Part shown: positions 44,183 through 54,082 of the stretch, piece after piece
Position numbering within the stretch: position 1 is the stretch's first letter
How the letters are laid out: each line of letters begins with the position of its first letter
From: Archaeoglobus sp. JdFR-27
Lineage (GTDB): Archaea > Halobacteriota > Archaeoglobi > Archaeoglobales > Archaeoglobaceae
Length of the DNA stretch: 64,000 nt
NCBI GenBank assembly: GCA_002011235.1
Contig: MTMO01000001.1
Coordinates: 1-64,000, forward strand
Direction: 5' to 3'
The notes under the pieces: generated by a model
Told to the model about the DNA's origin: nothing
What the model saw: the letters and a program-made list of their open reading frames with translations, nothing else
The model's database searches: none
Position numbers and translations under genes: made by a program

Positions 44183-45613
44183 CTAGCCCTTAGCCACACC
44201 CAAAGGCCTCAGTCTTGCGACAAGCGTTGATATACCTGCGTTGTGTACGACATCAACCACGACATCACTAAGCTTGTATGCCTCAGGGGCTTCCTCTGCA
44301 AGAATTGCACCATGAGTTGCCTTTACATAAATCCCCTTCTTTGCAAGGTTGCTCTTTACTGCATCGCCTCTAAGCTTTCTCTTCGCTTGAGCTCTGCTCA
44401 TGACTCTGCCGCTTCCGTGGCATGTTGAGCCGAAGGTTTCCTTCATTGCCTTCTCAGTTCCAATGAGCACATAACTAGGCGTCCCCATGCTTCCTGGGAT
44501 CAAAACGGGCTGTCCTATATCCACGTAATCTGTCGGAAGGTCCTTTGAATCTTTTCCAAAAGCTCTAGTTGCACCCTTTCTGTGAACACACACCTTAACT
44601 TTTTCCCCGTTAACAACATGTTCCTCAAATTTTGCAATGTTGTGGGCAACATCATAAACGAGATCCATGTTCGAGGTTCCAAACATCTTCTCAAAGGTTT
44701 CCCTAACCCAGTGGGTTATAATCTGCCTGTTTGCCCATGCATAGTTAGCGCTTGCAGCCATCCCAGCAAAATAGTCCTCACCTTCTTTGCTTTTGAGGGG
44801 AGCGCATGCGAGCTGCCTGTCAGGGAGAAAGATCTTGTACTTTCTTACAGCCCTATTCAAAATCTCAAGAAAATCTGTGCATACCTGATGTCCCAGACCA
44901 CGACTTCCACAATGGATCATAACCGTAATCATACCTTTCTCGATCCCCATCTTCTGAGCAGCCTCTTCATTGTAAACCTCGTCAACAACCTGAACCTCAA
45001 GAAAGTGATTTCCACTTCCAAGAGTTCCAAGCTGCGGTCTTCCCCTATCCCTCGCTTTCCTGCTTACAACATCCCCTCTCCCGCCTTTAAGACTTCCTTT
45101 TTCCTCACAGTGCTCGAGATCCTTCTTGCTCCCAAATCCATTTTCCACAGCCCATCTGGCTCCCTTAACGAATATCTCGTCGAGCTCAGCATTCGTAACG
45201 CGAAGCCTTCCTTCACTTCCAACCCCTGATGGTACGGCTTTGAAAAGTTCATCTATAAGCTCTCTGATTCTCGGTCTTACATCTTCTTCCTTTAAATCGG
45301 TCCTCAATAGTCTAACACCACAGTTGATGTCAAAACCCACGCCTCCAGGCGATACAACTCCATTTTCCACATCAAAGGCAGCAACCCCTCCAATGGGAAA
45401 ACCATAGCCAACATGCACGTCTGGCATGACAAGGGATGCAAGCTGTATGCCTGGCATCGTTGCAACGTTTGCTGCCTGCTCGATTGCATCCCTTTCAAGG
45501 ATATCCATGAGACTTCTGTTAATGTAAAAGTAAGCCGGAACTCTCATACCCTTCTTGTAATCCTTACTCAATTCCCACTTATAGGGTGTGATCTTCTTCA
45601 GAATGTTTTCCAT
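44183..45613 (-). CDS. rtcB: tRNA-splicing ligase RtcB
   Basis: 476 residues. Joins 2',3'-cyclic phosphate (3'-phosphate) and 5'-OH RNA ends with GTP and Mn2+ in tRNA splicing. The metal-binding Cys98 is in GFDINCGVRLL; TLGSGNHFLEVQ and MIHCGSRGLGHQV hold the His ligands; CHGSGRVMSRAQAKR carries the guanylylated His region. No intein is present, unlike some archaeal RtcB genes. Divergent from the TPR-like gene. Confidence 0.97.
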   Translation of the reverse strand: MENILKKITPYKWELSKDYKKGMRVPAYFYINRSLMDILERDAIEQAANVATMPGIQLASLVMPDVHVGYGFPIGGVAAFDVENGVVSPGGVGFDINCGVRLLRTDLKEEDVRPRIRELIDELFKAVPSGVGSEGRLRVTNAELDEIFVKGARWAVENGFGSKKDLEHCEEKGSLKGGRGDVVSRKARDRGRPQLGTLGSGNHFLEVQVVDEVYNEEAAQKMGIEKGMITVMIHCGSRGLGHQVCTDFLEILNRAVRKYKIFLPDRQLACAPLKSKEGEDYFAGMAASANYAWANRQIITHWVRETFEKMFGTSNMDLVYDVAHNIAKFEEHVVNGEKVKVCVHRKGATRAFGKDSKDLPTDYVDIGQPVLIPGSMGTPSYVLIGTEKAMKETFGSTCHGSGRVMSRAQAKRKLRGDAVKSNLAKKGIYVKATHGAILAEEAPEAYKLSDVVVDVVHNAGISTLVARLRPLGVAKG

Positions 45614-45816
45614 AATATCACCTTCCCATTTTTTGTTATAAATTAGACTGTTGCAGACTTTTGGATCAAGACAAGATTGTTGTCAGTGTTGTAGATTGAC
45701 CTTTCAATTTATATCTCTATCTGTCTGAATTTTGTCTAGTATTTGGAGATTGTCGATCCTGTTCGATTTTTGAACGGAACAAAAAAATTATATCTTTTTT
45801 ATTTTATCTTTTTCCT

Positions 45817-46746
45817 ATGGAAGAGTTTCTCAAAGATGCTGAGGTTTTTCTAGATTATCCAGATATGAAGGTCTTAAGGGCGATTAGCAGAGATGAAACC
45901 GTTTCCAGACCGATAGTTAAGATTTTTGAAAATCCCAGAAATGCAGGGAAATATCTCGTAATTTTAAAGGAGAGACCAAAAGCTCTTTTTATTGTTGCAA
46001 AACTTGCTAACAGAATTTCAAAATATTTTAAAGGAGAGGAAGAGAAGATTATCTACGACCTCTTTTTAAAAGCAATCAAAATGATTAAAGACCATAAAGA
46101 TCCATCAATTAGGAATGCGATTTTCCTCCTTTTAAAGGAAACAATCAAGAGAAAACTGGAAGAAGGAGATTACGAGGGGGCAGCATCCCTCATTTCGGAA
46201 TTTCAAGAATTTGGTTTTAAGAATTACTTCAAAAAAATCCTACTTATTTCGTCTGAGCTTGCTGAGAAAGGAGACTTTGAGGGGTCAATTAGCATTGTAA
46301 ACAGACTCGGGCCCTCAGCGATAGTGAACGAACTAAAAACACAGATCTATCTGGAATGGGGAAAAAGGCTTATGGAATTAAAAGATTACGTTTCTGCAGA
46401 AACTCAGCTGAAAGAAGCATTAAAATATGCAAAATCCAACTTCACCCTCTCTGAAATATACCTCATGCTTTCAAGCACATACAAAAATCTCGGAAAATTC
46501 GAGCAGGCATACAATCAGCTCCTCAAAATCGAGCCTGAAAACCCTGTTGAAGAGATAAAACTCCTAAGGGAGGCCGCAAAACTTCTTCTAATCTGGGGCA
46601 AAAATCTCGAAAAAGAGGACAAAGACATGGCTTTAGAGAAATACAACCAAGCATACCAAATTTCACTACGAATAGGTGATACTTCTACCTCCAAGGACGC
46701 TTTAGAAAAAGCGAAAAAAGTTGTTTCTGATTCAAAAAATGAATAA
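45817..46746 (+). CDS. TPR-like helical repeat protein
   Basis: 309 residues, all helical. The C-terminal two thirds contain tetratricopeptide-like pairs (EWGKRLMELKDYVSAETQLKEAL, in parts EWGKRLMELKDYVSAETQL and LMLSSTYKNLGKFEQAY, then KYNQAYQISLRIGD). Acts as a protein-interaction scaffold; partner unknown. An AT-rich stretch with TTATATC lies about 25 bases before the ATG. It converges on the surface-protein gene to its right. Confidence 0.75.
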   Translation: MEEFLKDAEVFLDYPDMKVLRAISRDETVSRPIVKIFENPRNAGKYLVILKERPKALFIVAKLANRISKYFKGEEEKIIYDLFLKAIKMIKDHKDPSIRNAIFLLLKETIKRKLEEGDYEGAASLISEFQEFGFKNYFKKILLISSELAEKGDFEGSISIVNRLGPSAIVNELKTQIYLEWGKRLMELKDYVSAETQLKEALKYAKSNFTLSEIYLMLSSTYKNLGKFEQAYNQLLKIEPENPVEEIKLLREAAKLLLIWGKNLEKEDKDMALEKYNQAYQISLRIGDTSTSKDALEKAKKVVSDSKNE

Positions 46747-46799
46747 TTAAAACAATAAAATATCTATTTCCTTTTTCATCGACCCATTAGCTCCTAAAT

Positions 46800-48014
46800 T
46801 CACCTAACTCTTTTGTAGATGAGAGCGATAGAGAGAGCAACCAATGCTGAGAGAAGTTCCATTCCCGGAATGGATGGTGGTGGAAGAGTTGGGGTGGGTT
46901 TAGGTGTTTCATGTTCAGGTGGTTTTTTGGTAGGAAGGTGAGTTGGTGTCTGAGTTGGTGTCAAAGCTGGCGTGGGTGTTGGAGTAGGGGTAGGACTTGG
47001 AGTAGGAGTAGGACTTGGAGTAGGAGTAGGAGTGGGGGTAGGAGTGGGAGTGAGTGTAGGCGTGGGTGATGGGGTGGGGGTAGGAGTGGGAGTAACATTG
47101 CTCTCAGATTTATTATAAAGTAAGACTGAGGCCTGAACCTCCTCAACTTCTGAGTGGGTTTGCAGATATGCTTTTATCGTGTAACTTCCACTAGCAGAGG
47201 AGGGCACCTCCCAAGTGTAATGGAACCTGCCATCATGGATGTTGATCCCGGAAACTTGATATCCAATCTCATTCTCTTTGTAAATCTTTATGGTAACCCT
47301 GTTAAGGATGTCAGCATCCAAATCACTTCCAGTATCGGCCACATTCGTCGTACCATTTATCCTGACGAGGTCTCCCGGAGCGGAATATGGCTTAACCTCA
47401 AGACTTAGCTCGGGTTTGACAGCTTTAAAAGTAATCTCTCTGATTTCCTCTCCCGAAACTGCTCTGATGAGATATGTTGCCTCTTTTACGATTGTGTAAG
47501 TAGATGTAACGGAATCTTCTCCTGAGCCGGAGTACGAAATACCGAGGCCCATTAAATACCAATCAAAATAGCTGTTCCTCGGATAAGTTTTTATTTCAAC
47601 TTTTATCTTATCCCCAGCTGCAATCTTGGTGGGAGCGTTAATGGAGATCTCCACTCCCGTTGGCGAAGAGGATTTAACAACCACATACCGCCAGTCAGTT
47701 TTGCTTCTGCTGTCCCATATGGTAACAGCGTTCTCATCTTTAGCCAAAATATAGTACTGCCCAGGAAGCATGAAGTTCTCAGTACTTAGTTCGATGACCT
47801 CATCTCCACCTTTGAGGACAATGGTTTTCACCAACGAGTTATCATAAGAGTCATATATCTGGATTACACCAGCGCCAGTGGAAACAATACTTATCGTTAG
47901 GTTGTCTCCATAATAAAGGCTAGTCGGCTGAATGCGAATATCGTAAAGGGCAAAACCAGTTGTGGCATAGACTGCAAAGAGCAGAGCTATTACCACAAGG
48001 ATTTTAATTCTCAT
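46800..48014 (-). CDS. Thr-Pro-stalked surface protein with PGF-CTERM-type tail
   Basis: About 404 residues. A signal peptide ([16 protein letters not shown]) leads into beta-rich Ig-like repeats. A long TPTP/SPTP stalk (about 310-370) and a C-terminal [23 protein letters not shown] tail follow, here in parts [15 protein letters not shown] and IYKRVR: an archaeosortase-type sorting signal of PGF-CTERM class, with Met in place of Phe. A TATA-like TTTTTAAATATT (about 48037-48048) lies near 27 bases upstream of this ATG, so the message is leaderless here and not at the ATG at 48032. It is related to the protein at 52010-53026. Confidence 0.85.
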   Translation of the reverse strand: MRIKILVVIALLFAVYATTGFALYDIRIQPTSLYYGDNLTISIVSTGAGVIQIYDSYDNSLVKTIVLKGGDEVIELSTENFMLPGQYYILAKDENAVTIWDSRSKTDWRYVVVKSSSPTGVEISINAPTKIAAGDKIKVEIKTYPRNSYFDWYLMGLGISYSGSGEDSVTSTYTIVKEATYLIRAVSGEEIREITFKAVKPELSLEVKPYSAPGDLVRINGTTNVADTGSDLDADILNRVTIKIYKENEIGYQVSGINIHDGRFHYTWEVPSSASGSYTIKAYLQTHSEVEEVQASVLLYNKSESNVTPTPTPTPSPTPTLTPTPTPTPTPTPSPTPTPSPTPTPTPTPALTPTQTPTHLPTKKPPEHETPKPTPTLPPPSIPGMELLSALVALSIALIYKRVR

Positions 48015-48033
48015 GATTGTAATTACAAACATT

Positions 48034-48050
48034 ATAATATTTAAAAATCG
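48034..48050 (-). promoter_or_regulatory. TATA-like promoter of the PGF-CTERM gene
   Basis: TTTTTAAATATTATAAT on the minus strand, with its centre near 48041, 27 bases before the ATG at 48012-48014. It decides the start: the upstream ATG at 48030-48032 would fall inside the promoter. Confidence 0.55.
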
Positions 48051-48098
48051 TGGTGACTTGCAGAAAAACCCTTTATACCTACTCCAGAAACTTTAGAT

Positions 48099-49517
48099 AT
48101 GATGAAGAAATTCCCGAAAAAATCGCTTGCAGCTGATGAAGTTTTTGAGAAGTTAAGGAACTATGCTTCAAAAGATTTAGATCCACACACCGGAAGAATG
48201 TGGGGTCACTACTACGCAACTGGAAGGTCAGATCTAATCGATCTTACCAGAAAAGTGCTACTTGAGTTCATGGACAAGACGATGCTCGACTTCACAACAT
48301 ATCCAAGCATTCTGAAGATGGAGAACGACGTTGTTGCTATGATCGCCGATTTGATGAATGGGGGTGATGAAGTTGCTGGAAATTTCACATATGGTGGGAC
48401 AGAGAGCATAATGCTCACCGTAAAAGCTGCCAGAGATCTTTTCAGAAAAGAGAAAAACAGAACTCCCGAGATCGTTCTGCCGTCGACCGCTCATCCAGCC
48501 TTTTACAAATCTGCAGAATTTCTAGGATTGAAAGTAATCAGAGTTGACGTTGATCCAGAAACTTTCAAAGCTTCTGTAGAGAGTATTAATGAGGTTTTAA
48601 GTGATAGGATTGCCATGATAGTTGGTTCCGCTCCAAATTATCCTTTCGGAGTTATGGATGATATAAAAGGACTTAGCGACCTTGCAGTCGATCAAAAACT
48701 ATGGCTGCATGTTGATGCTTGCATGGGTTTTGTTCTCCCCTTTTTCAGAAAGCTTGGAGAAAGTATCCCTCCCTTCGATTTTTCGGTTGAAGGAGTGAGC
48801 TCAATATCAGTGGATCTCCATAAGTACGGCTATACACCCAGAGGGGCTTCAGTTATCCTGTATCGAAGTACCGATCTTAGAATCAATCACATATTCGTCA
48901 TGGCAAGCTGGCCAGGTTATCCACTCGTCAATACAGCCGTTCTCTCTACAAGATCTGCCGGAACACTCGCTGCCTCATGGGCAACTCTGCACTACCTTGG
49001 AGAAGAAGGATACCTCAAACTTTCAGAGAAAATTCTAAAAGCGAAGAAAAGGCTTTTGAGGGGTTTACCAGGGATTGGTTTTAGAATTCTTGGCAAACCT
49101 GAATCGAGTCTTCTTGCCTTTACATCAACTGAACTTAACCTTTTCACACTAGCAAAGGAGATGGAGAGAAAAGGTTGGTATATCCAAGCCCAACCCGGTT
49201 CAAAGCCTTTAGACTACCCAAAAAGCATCCATCTTTCAATCAGCCCTTACCATCACGAAATCGTAGATACTTTTCTTAATGACTTAAGAATCGCAGTTGA
49301 AAGGGTTAAAAAGATGCCTGAATTAGATGTTATGGATGTGCTTAGAGATATCGACCTCTCCAAAGATTTGATTGAATCTATCGGGATAAAGAATGGAGAA
49401 CTTCCCGAAGACATGACCATGATTAATGAACTGATACATCTAATACCTCCAGAGCTTGTAGAAGAAATTTTCAGAAAAGTTGTGAATGAGGAGATTTTTA
49501 GGGTTTCCAAGGGTTAA
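48099..49517 (+). CDS. PLP-dependent lyase/decarboxylase (sphingosine-1-phosphate-lyase-like, group II)
   Basis: 472 residues of the pyridoxal-dependent decarboxylase fold. The PLP Lys lies in SVDLHKYGYTPRGASVILYR, in parts VDLHKYGYTPRGA, and LWLHVDACMGFVLP holds the PLP-nitrogen Asp. The sequence is closer to sphingosine-1-phosphate lyase homologues than to MfnA tyrosine decarboxylase. In archaea the substrate is unclear. About 70 residues follow the usual domain at the C-terminus. It is divergent from the surface-protein gene. Confidence 0.85.
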   Translation: MMKKFPKKSLAADEVFEKLRNYASKDLDPHTGRMWGHYYATGRSDLIDLTRKVLLEFMDKTMLDFTTYPSILKMENDVVAMIADLMNGGDEVAGNFTYGGTESIMLTVKAARDLFRKEKNRTPEIVLPSTAHPAFYKSAEFLGLKVIRVDVDPETFKASVESINEVLSDRIAMIVGSAPNYPFGVMDDIKGLSDLAVDQKLWLHVDACMGFVLPFFRKLGESIPPFDFSVEGVSSISVDLHKYGYTPRGASVILYRSTDLRINHIFVMASWPGYPLVNTAVLSTRSAGTLAASWATLHYLGEEGYLKLSEKILKAKKRLLRGLPGIGFRILGKPESSLLAFTSTELNLFTLAKEMERKGWYIQAQPGSKPLDYPKSIHLSISPYHHEIVDTFLNDLRIAVERVKKMPELDVMDVLRDIDLSKDLIESIGIKNGELPEDMTMINELIHLIPPELVEEIFRKVVNEEIFRVSKG

Positions 49518-49559
49518 AAATAAAAAGCTTTAAATATTAAATACTTACTAAATATTTAT

Positions 49560-49871
49560 ATGGGAACACTAACTATAGTTCTGAGTGATGAGGTTGAGAG
49601 AAAACTGCGAGATGCTGTTGTAAAAAGGGGTTCTGGAAAAGGTACTCTTTCAAAGATCATTGAAGAAGCCCTTAACAGCTACTTTTCCTCATTAGAAAAG
49701 AAAAGCAGGACTTTCAAGGCATATAAAGGGAATAATCTAGTCGGAGAAGCTGAATCACTTGATGAACTTGCTAAGCTGTTGAGAGAGAAGGAGATAGATG
49801 CAAGGGGTTTAAAGATAGTATCGACTGAGACCATCAAACCCAAGGTAAGAACCGGATACAGGATCAAATAG
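49560..49871 (+). CDS. CopG/ribbon-helix-helix protein with DUF5678-like tail
   Basis: 103 residues. TLTIVLSDEVERKLRDAV and GTLSKIIEEALNSYF form an RHH, followed by a small domain (FKAYKGNNLVGEAESLDELAKLL) like DUF5678. AAATATTTATATG lies over the start, so the message is probably leaderless or has a very short leader. Just upstream of a retropepsin-like protease gene; the two likely form a unit. Confidence 0.75.
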   Translation: MGTLTIVLSDEVERKLRDAVVKRGSGKGTLSKIIEEALNSYFSSLEKKSRTFKAYKGNNLVGEAESLDELAKLLREKEIDARGLKIVSTETIKPKVRTGYRIK

Positions 49872-49903
49872 CTAAATAGCAGAAACACCATGAAGTGATA
49901 AGT

Positions 49904-50299
49904 ATGATCTTAAATGAGGTTCTAAACGACATACCAATCCTAGAGATTGTACTTGAAAACCCATTCATGCTCAAAAAGTATCCTTCAGATGGGGCAATCT
50001 TTGCCGTTCTGGATACAGGTTTCGAAGGATTTGCTTTGATACCGGAAGATGTTTTTAAAAGCTTAGAATTTCACAAGCTTAGCCTATATCAAAGAGACCT
50101 AATACTCCCAAATGGGTCAAAAGTTCAATCGGCAGGTATGTATGGGAAGATTATAGTTCCTGAGCTTGATATTTCCCGGGATGGATTTATAGAAACCGCA
50201 AAAGGCATTGATGAGGTTGTTTTAGGCATGAGTTTTGCAAAAGAGATGAGGATAGTACTCGACTATTGTCTGAACAGGCTAACTGTTGAGGTGTGTTAA
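49904..50299 (+). CDS. Retropepsin-like (clan AA) aspartic protease
   Basis: About 131 residues. AVLDTGFEGFALIP holds the Asp-Thr-Gly triad motif near residue 44, and the following LPNGSKVQSAGMYGKI and a C-terminal GMSFAKEMRIVLDY fit single-domain clan AA proteases that work as dimers. The ATG at 49904 has GTGAT 4 bases upstream; GTG at 49895 is the alternative. 32 bases after the CopG/DUF5678 gene. Target protein unknown. Confidence 0.8.
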   Translation: MILNEVLNDIPILEIVLENPFMLKKYPSDGAIFAVLDTGFEGFALIPEDVFKSLEFHKLSLYQRDLILPNGSKVQSAGMYGKIIVPELDISRDGFIETAKGIDEVVLGMSFAKEMRIVLDYCLNRLTVEVC

Positions 50300-50361
50300 A
50301 TCAACAATATGATATCACTCAAATATAATCTAAAATAACTATACTTTTATTATCACTACTT

Positions 50362-51891
50362 CTATTCATTCAATCTTTGATAGATTTTCTTCAGCTTTTT
50401 ATAAATCTTCTTAAACTCCTCAAATTTCCTGTTATAGAAAGTAACGTTCTCTTTATCAGGTTTGAATACCTTATCAACCTCGAATTTGGACGTTGCTTCC
50501 TCAAAGCTTTTAACTTTACCTGTAGAAACTGCTGCGATGACAGCTGCTCCTCTTATTCCTGTTTCCTGTGGATTTTTTATCCTCCTGATTGGCCTATCTA
50601 TCGAATCCGCTACCATCTGACACCAAGCATCGAAAAGGGCTCCCCCTCCAACCATGTTAACAGCCCCTTGAATCTTTCCAGCAAGCTTTTCAGTATACAT
50701 GTATGCCCACTTGATGTTCATCGCAACACCCTCCATCACAGCCCTAAGAACCTTTCCCTTATCATCCTCAAGACTAAAGTTGAGCAAACCTCCCCTCACA
50801 TAAGGATCGTCAATCGGGGCTCTCTCACCGTAAAGCCAAGGAAGAAAAATCAGATTACTTTTTGCTTCGCTGACAAGATTGCTTACCTCCTCATATTCAC
50901 CCTCCATGCCCATAAGCCTCATGAACCACTCGAGAGCCCCTGCAGCAACTTCCTGTTCGGCAATTAAAAGATATTTTTCAGGGATAGCACTGAGAAGGCT
51001 TCCTATGTAGTGCGAGATGTCCGTTTTCCTCTTCGACAGATGTCCAGCAACCCAGTCACTCGTTCCAATGTAAACGTGAAGCTCGGCCTCTCCAATAGCT
51101 CCTGAGCCTATAGCTGCTGAAGGTATGTCTCCTGCTCCAACAACCACCGGGATACCTTCTTTTACTCCAATCTCTTCCGCAACCTCACTTTTCAGCCTAC
51201 CTGCTACCTCTGTAGAAAGCTTTATTTTAGGGAATAGATCTGGAGAGAGTTTATAGTCTCCTAACAAGCTCTGGGACCACTTCGCTCTTCCACCTCGTGT
51301 ATCTGCAAGCCATGTAAGATTTGCTTCATCTGGACTTGTAACGAACTCTCCTGTGCATTTGCTGATGAGAAATCCCTTGACATCGAGGAGCTTGAAGGTC
51401 TTATCGAAAATATCGGGTTCGTTATCTCTTATCCAAATTATCTTTGAGATAACATCCTTCCCCGTTTTACTCGGAGCCCCACCAGTTATCCTGAGAAACT
51501 TAAGGACTTTGAAAAGGGAATATCCTTGAATTTTAAGGGAACCTTTCCACAGATCCTCCGGCAGTCCAGCTGCCCTTTCATCAAGCCAAGTAATAATGTT
51601 TCTCAAAGGCTCACCCTCGTTATCAACAGGAACTAGCCCAGCCATATGCGCCCCAAAAATGATTCCGACTATACTCTCTTTGTATTCTTCAGCAACACTC
51701 TTTGCTGTTTCAATAACACTATTCCAAAGGGTTTCAGGCTCTTTTTCGGCCCAATCCCTTTTCGGATGAATCACAATCGCTTTTGTCGATGCACTTGAGA
51801 CGGACTCAAAGTTGTCAAAATCCACAACGGCACATTTTATTGAAGTGGTTCCTATATCGAATGCAAGAACATAATTTGATGACTTTGCCAT
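50362..51891 (-). CDS. FGGY-family carbohydrate kinase
   Basis: About 509 residues; phosphorylates a sugar such as xylulose or glycerol. N-terminal ATP-binding half starts with LAFDIGTTSIKCAV; ITWLDERAAG and VVGAGDIPSAAIGSGA (in parts VGAGDIPSAAIG) are family motifs, and NMVGGGALFDAWCQM lies in the second half. The sequence reads closest to xylulokinase-like proteins, but the substrate is not proven. Start chosen at the ATG at 51889-51891; four more in-frame codons are possible. Confidence 0.85.
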   Translation of the reverse strand: MAKSSNYVLAFDIGTTSIKCAVVDFDNFESVSSASTKAIVIHPKRDWAEKEPETLWNSVIETAKSVAEEYKESIVGIIFGAHMAGLVPVDNEGEPLRNIITWLDERAAGLPEDLWKGSLKIQGYSLFKVLKFLRITGGAPSKTGKDVISKIIWIRDNEPDIFDKTFKLLDVKGFLISKCTGEFVTSPDEANLTWLADTRGGRAKWSQSLLGDYKLSPDLFPKIKLSTEVAGRLKSEVAEEIGVKEGIPVVVGAGDIPSAAIGSGAIGEAELHVYIGTSDWVAGHLSKRKTDISHYIGSLLSAIPEKYLLIAEQEVAAGALEWFMRLMGMEGEYEEVSNLVSEAKSNLIFLPWLYGERAPIDDPYVRGGLLNFSLEDDKGKVLRAVMEGVAMNIKWAYMYTEKLAGKIQGAVNMVGGGALFDAWCQMVADSIDRPIRRIKNPQETGIRGAAVIAAVSTGKVKSFEEATSKFEVDKVFKPDKENVTFYNRKFEEFKKIYKKLKKIYQRLNE

Positions 51892-52009
51892 GACCAACAC
51901 CATTCAAAATTTTTGATTAGTACACCACCAATATACCATTATATCAGCAAAACAAATTTAAAATTTTTCAGGAAATTCTGGTAAAAATTTAAAAATCGAA
52001 AAAGAAAAT

Positions 52010-53026
52010 TTACTTACTTATCCTTTTAAACCGAATAACTCCAAAAGCTGACATTACTGCAAAGATTGCTATATATATCTCGAATCCTGGGATTTGAATT
52101 GGACTTTCGGGAGTCGTCTTAATTGTTTCAGCGGTCTTGTTAATGGACTGATTTTCCATTGATGTGGGGCTCTCAGTTGGTGTTACTGATGGAATAGGTG
52201 TAGGTGTCGGAGTAGGTGAAGAGATGGGAGTTGGAGAGGGTGTAACTGTTTGGGTAGGAGTTGGAGTAGCAGTAGGGGTTGGAGTGGGGGTAGGAGTGGG
52301 GGTAGGAGTGGGGGCGGTACCTTCAACAATAACCGCAAAACTACGATTAAACTTTCCAAAAGTTGTGTCCACATGGAGTGTGAGAATATAAGAACCGTAT
52401 GCACTCTCTGGCACTACAACAGGAAGTTTTACACAATTCTTGAAATCGATTTCGTCCACTCCAATTTTCTCCGTCATCCAGCCTTCAGGAACATCTAAAT
52501 AAACACTTGCTCCCCCTTTCGAATAAGTGTTTGACCCGAAGAATACATCCAAAGTATTATTACCTGCTTTAAGGGTCGTTGGAACCATTAAGATGTCATA
52601 CAGATAAGATTGAGTTTTTTTCCCCTCTCCAAATGTAACGACAACAACTGCATATGTTGAGACAACCTTAAAAGATTCATTGGCAACCTCATTTCCGCTT
52701 TCATCTAGAACTTGGGCAAAGTAATCGCCAGGATAAAGCAATCCTTCAGAATCTATTTCATAGGTGAATTCTCCACCTTTTTTAAGTGTTAAAAGTGTGA
52801 TAGTTTCGTCGTTAACATTCTTTATTCTCAGAACACCATCACCAACAAATACTACGGATATCTCTAATTTCTCCCCATAATCTATTTCCTTGTTTTTAAT
52901 CTTGAATTCGTAAACCGTGAGAGATACTACAGGAGAGATGAAAGCTATTGAATAGATCATTAATCCTAAAAGGCACACTATCATCTTTTTTTTCCAAATA
53001 GAAAGCTTAGAGGGGATCAGTCTCAT
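52010..53026 (-). CDS. Thr-Pro-stalked surface protein with PGF-CTERM tail (paralogue)
   Basis: 338 residues. Signal peptide ([17 protein letters not shown]), Ig-like beta domain with [17 protein letters not shown], a TPTPTP-rich stalk (about 240-300) and a C-terminal [16 protein letters not shown] followed by RFKRISK, a canonical PGF-CTERM archaeosortase signal. The domain layout matches the protein at 46800-48014, so the pair arose by duplication or belongs to one family. The archaeosortase itself is not in the window. Confidence 0.85.
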   Translation of the reverse strand: MRLIPSKLSIWKKKMIVCLLGLMIYSIAFISPVVSLTVYEFKIKNKEIDYGEKLEISVVFVGDGVLRIKNVNDETITLLTLKKGGEFTYEIDSEGLLYPGDYFAQVLDESGNEVANESFKVVSTYAVVVVTFGEGKKTQSYLYDILMVPTTLKAGNNTLDVFFGSNTYSKGGASVYLDVPEGWMTEKIGVDEIDFKNCVKLPVVVPESAYGSYILTLHVDTTFGKFNRSFAVIVEGTAPTPTPTPTPTPTPTATPTPTQTVTPSPTPISSPTPTPTPIPSVTPTESPTSMENQSINKTAETIKTTPESPIQIPGFEIYIAIFAVMSAFGVIRFKRISK

Positions 53027-53211
53027 AAAAAATAGTTAGGTAAATGTGTATTTTAATTTTGTGTAGAATAATGATGATGTTTTGGAGTTTTATAAGATTT
53101 CAAAATATCAAATTTAGTCATTAAATTCATTCAGTTTTAACTTCATCAAAACCTCCCCAACCCAAACCTGGATCTAAACTTAATCAACCGAATAAATTTA
53201 ATCCCAGCTGA

Positions 53212-54048
53212 CTATTCGTAGATTGAGATGGCTATAACGGAAAGTACTATCATTGCAGCACCGATGTATTGGGTTGGGGACAAAACCTCTCCCAGCATGA
53301 TAATTGCAAATAGATGTGAGAAAACACCTTCCATCGAGAATATTATGGCTGCATCGCTTGACCTTGTAAACTTCTGAGCATGATTCTGAGCAATTCTAGC
53401 GAGAGTTGTGGCAAAAATCGCTGTTACCAGAAGGGCAAAGATTACCTCTTGGCTGAAGTGTAACTTTCTTTCAATGGTCAATGCTATAGGTGCTGAGAAT
53501 ATAGCCACAGCAAGAATCTGCCCAAAAGCAAGGCGTGTGGGATCGTTCAAGCGGGAATAATGAGAGATCAAAACTATTTCTGTTGCAAAAGCGATTGCAC
53601 ACAAGAGAATAAGAAAGTCGCCGAGGTTGAGGTTTCCTGTGAACTCTGAAAGGAGGTATAAGCCAATAAAGGCTGTAAAAAGAAAGAGAATCTCCAACCT
53701 AGTGACTTTATGTCTGAATAGGACATATGCAATCAGGGGTGTAAAGACTATATAAGTGGAAGTGATAAAACCAGCATTAGTTGCGGTTGTCAGTTCAAGG
53801 CCGAGTGTTTGGAAGGTGTATCCTAAAAAAACTGCAATTCCTATTTTTATCCCCATTAAAATGTCATTCTGATTTCCATTCTTGTTCATATAAAGGAAAG
53901 GTAGAAAGAGAAAGACGGCTATAAAGAACCTTATTGAATTGAAGGTGAGAGGGGAGATATTATCCAGTGCGATCTTTACCACAGGGAACGTTAAGCCCCA
54001 GATGAGGGCGATCAAAAGGAGCAAGACATCTGCGTGAATTCTCCTCAT
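53212..54048 (-). CDS. EamA/DMT-family transporter
   Basis: 278 residues with about ten membrane helices in two EamA repeats (LLIALIWGLTFPVVKIAL near the start and ATEIVLISHYSRLND between the halves). Such transporters move amino acids, nucleosides or drugs; the substrate is unknown. It is 34 bases downstream of the TrmO-dUTPase gene on the same strand. Confidence 0.85.
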   Translation of the reverse strand: MRRIHADVLLLLIALIWGLTFPVVKIALDNISPLTFNSIRFFIAVFLFLPFLYMNKNGNQNDILMGIKIGIAVFLGYTFQTLGLELTTATNAGFITSTYIVFTPLIAYVLFRHKVTRLEILFLFTAFIGLYLLSEFTGNLNLGDFLILLCAIAFATEIVLISHYSRLNDPTRLAFGQILAVAIFSAPIALTIERKLHFSQEVIFALLVTAIFATTLARIAQNHAQKFTRSSDAAIIFSMEGVFSHLFAIIMLGEVLSPTQYIGAAMIVLSVIAISIYE

Positions 54049-54082
54049 CTTCTCCGTTCCAATCCACTAATTTCTGCTACTT

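Noticed and set aside
52164-52391. Plus-strand frame rich in Val-Gly repeats
   Set aside because: It is the antisense of the Thr-Pro stalk of the PGF-CTERM protein.
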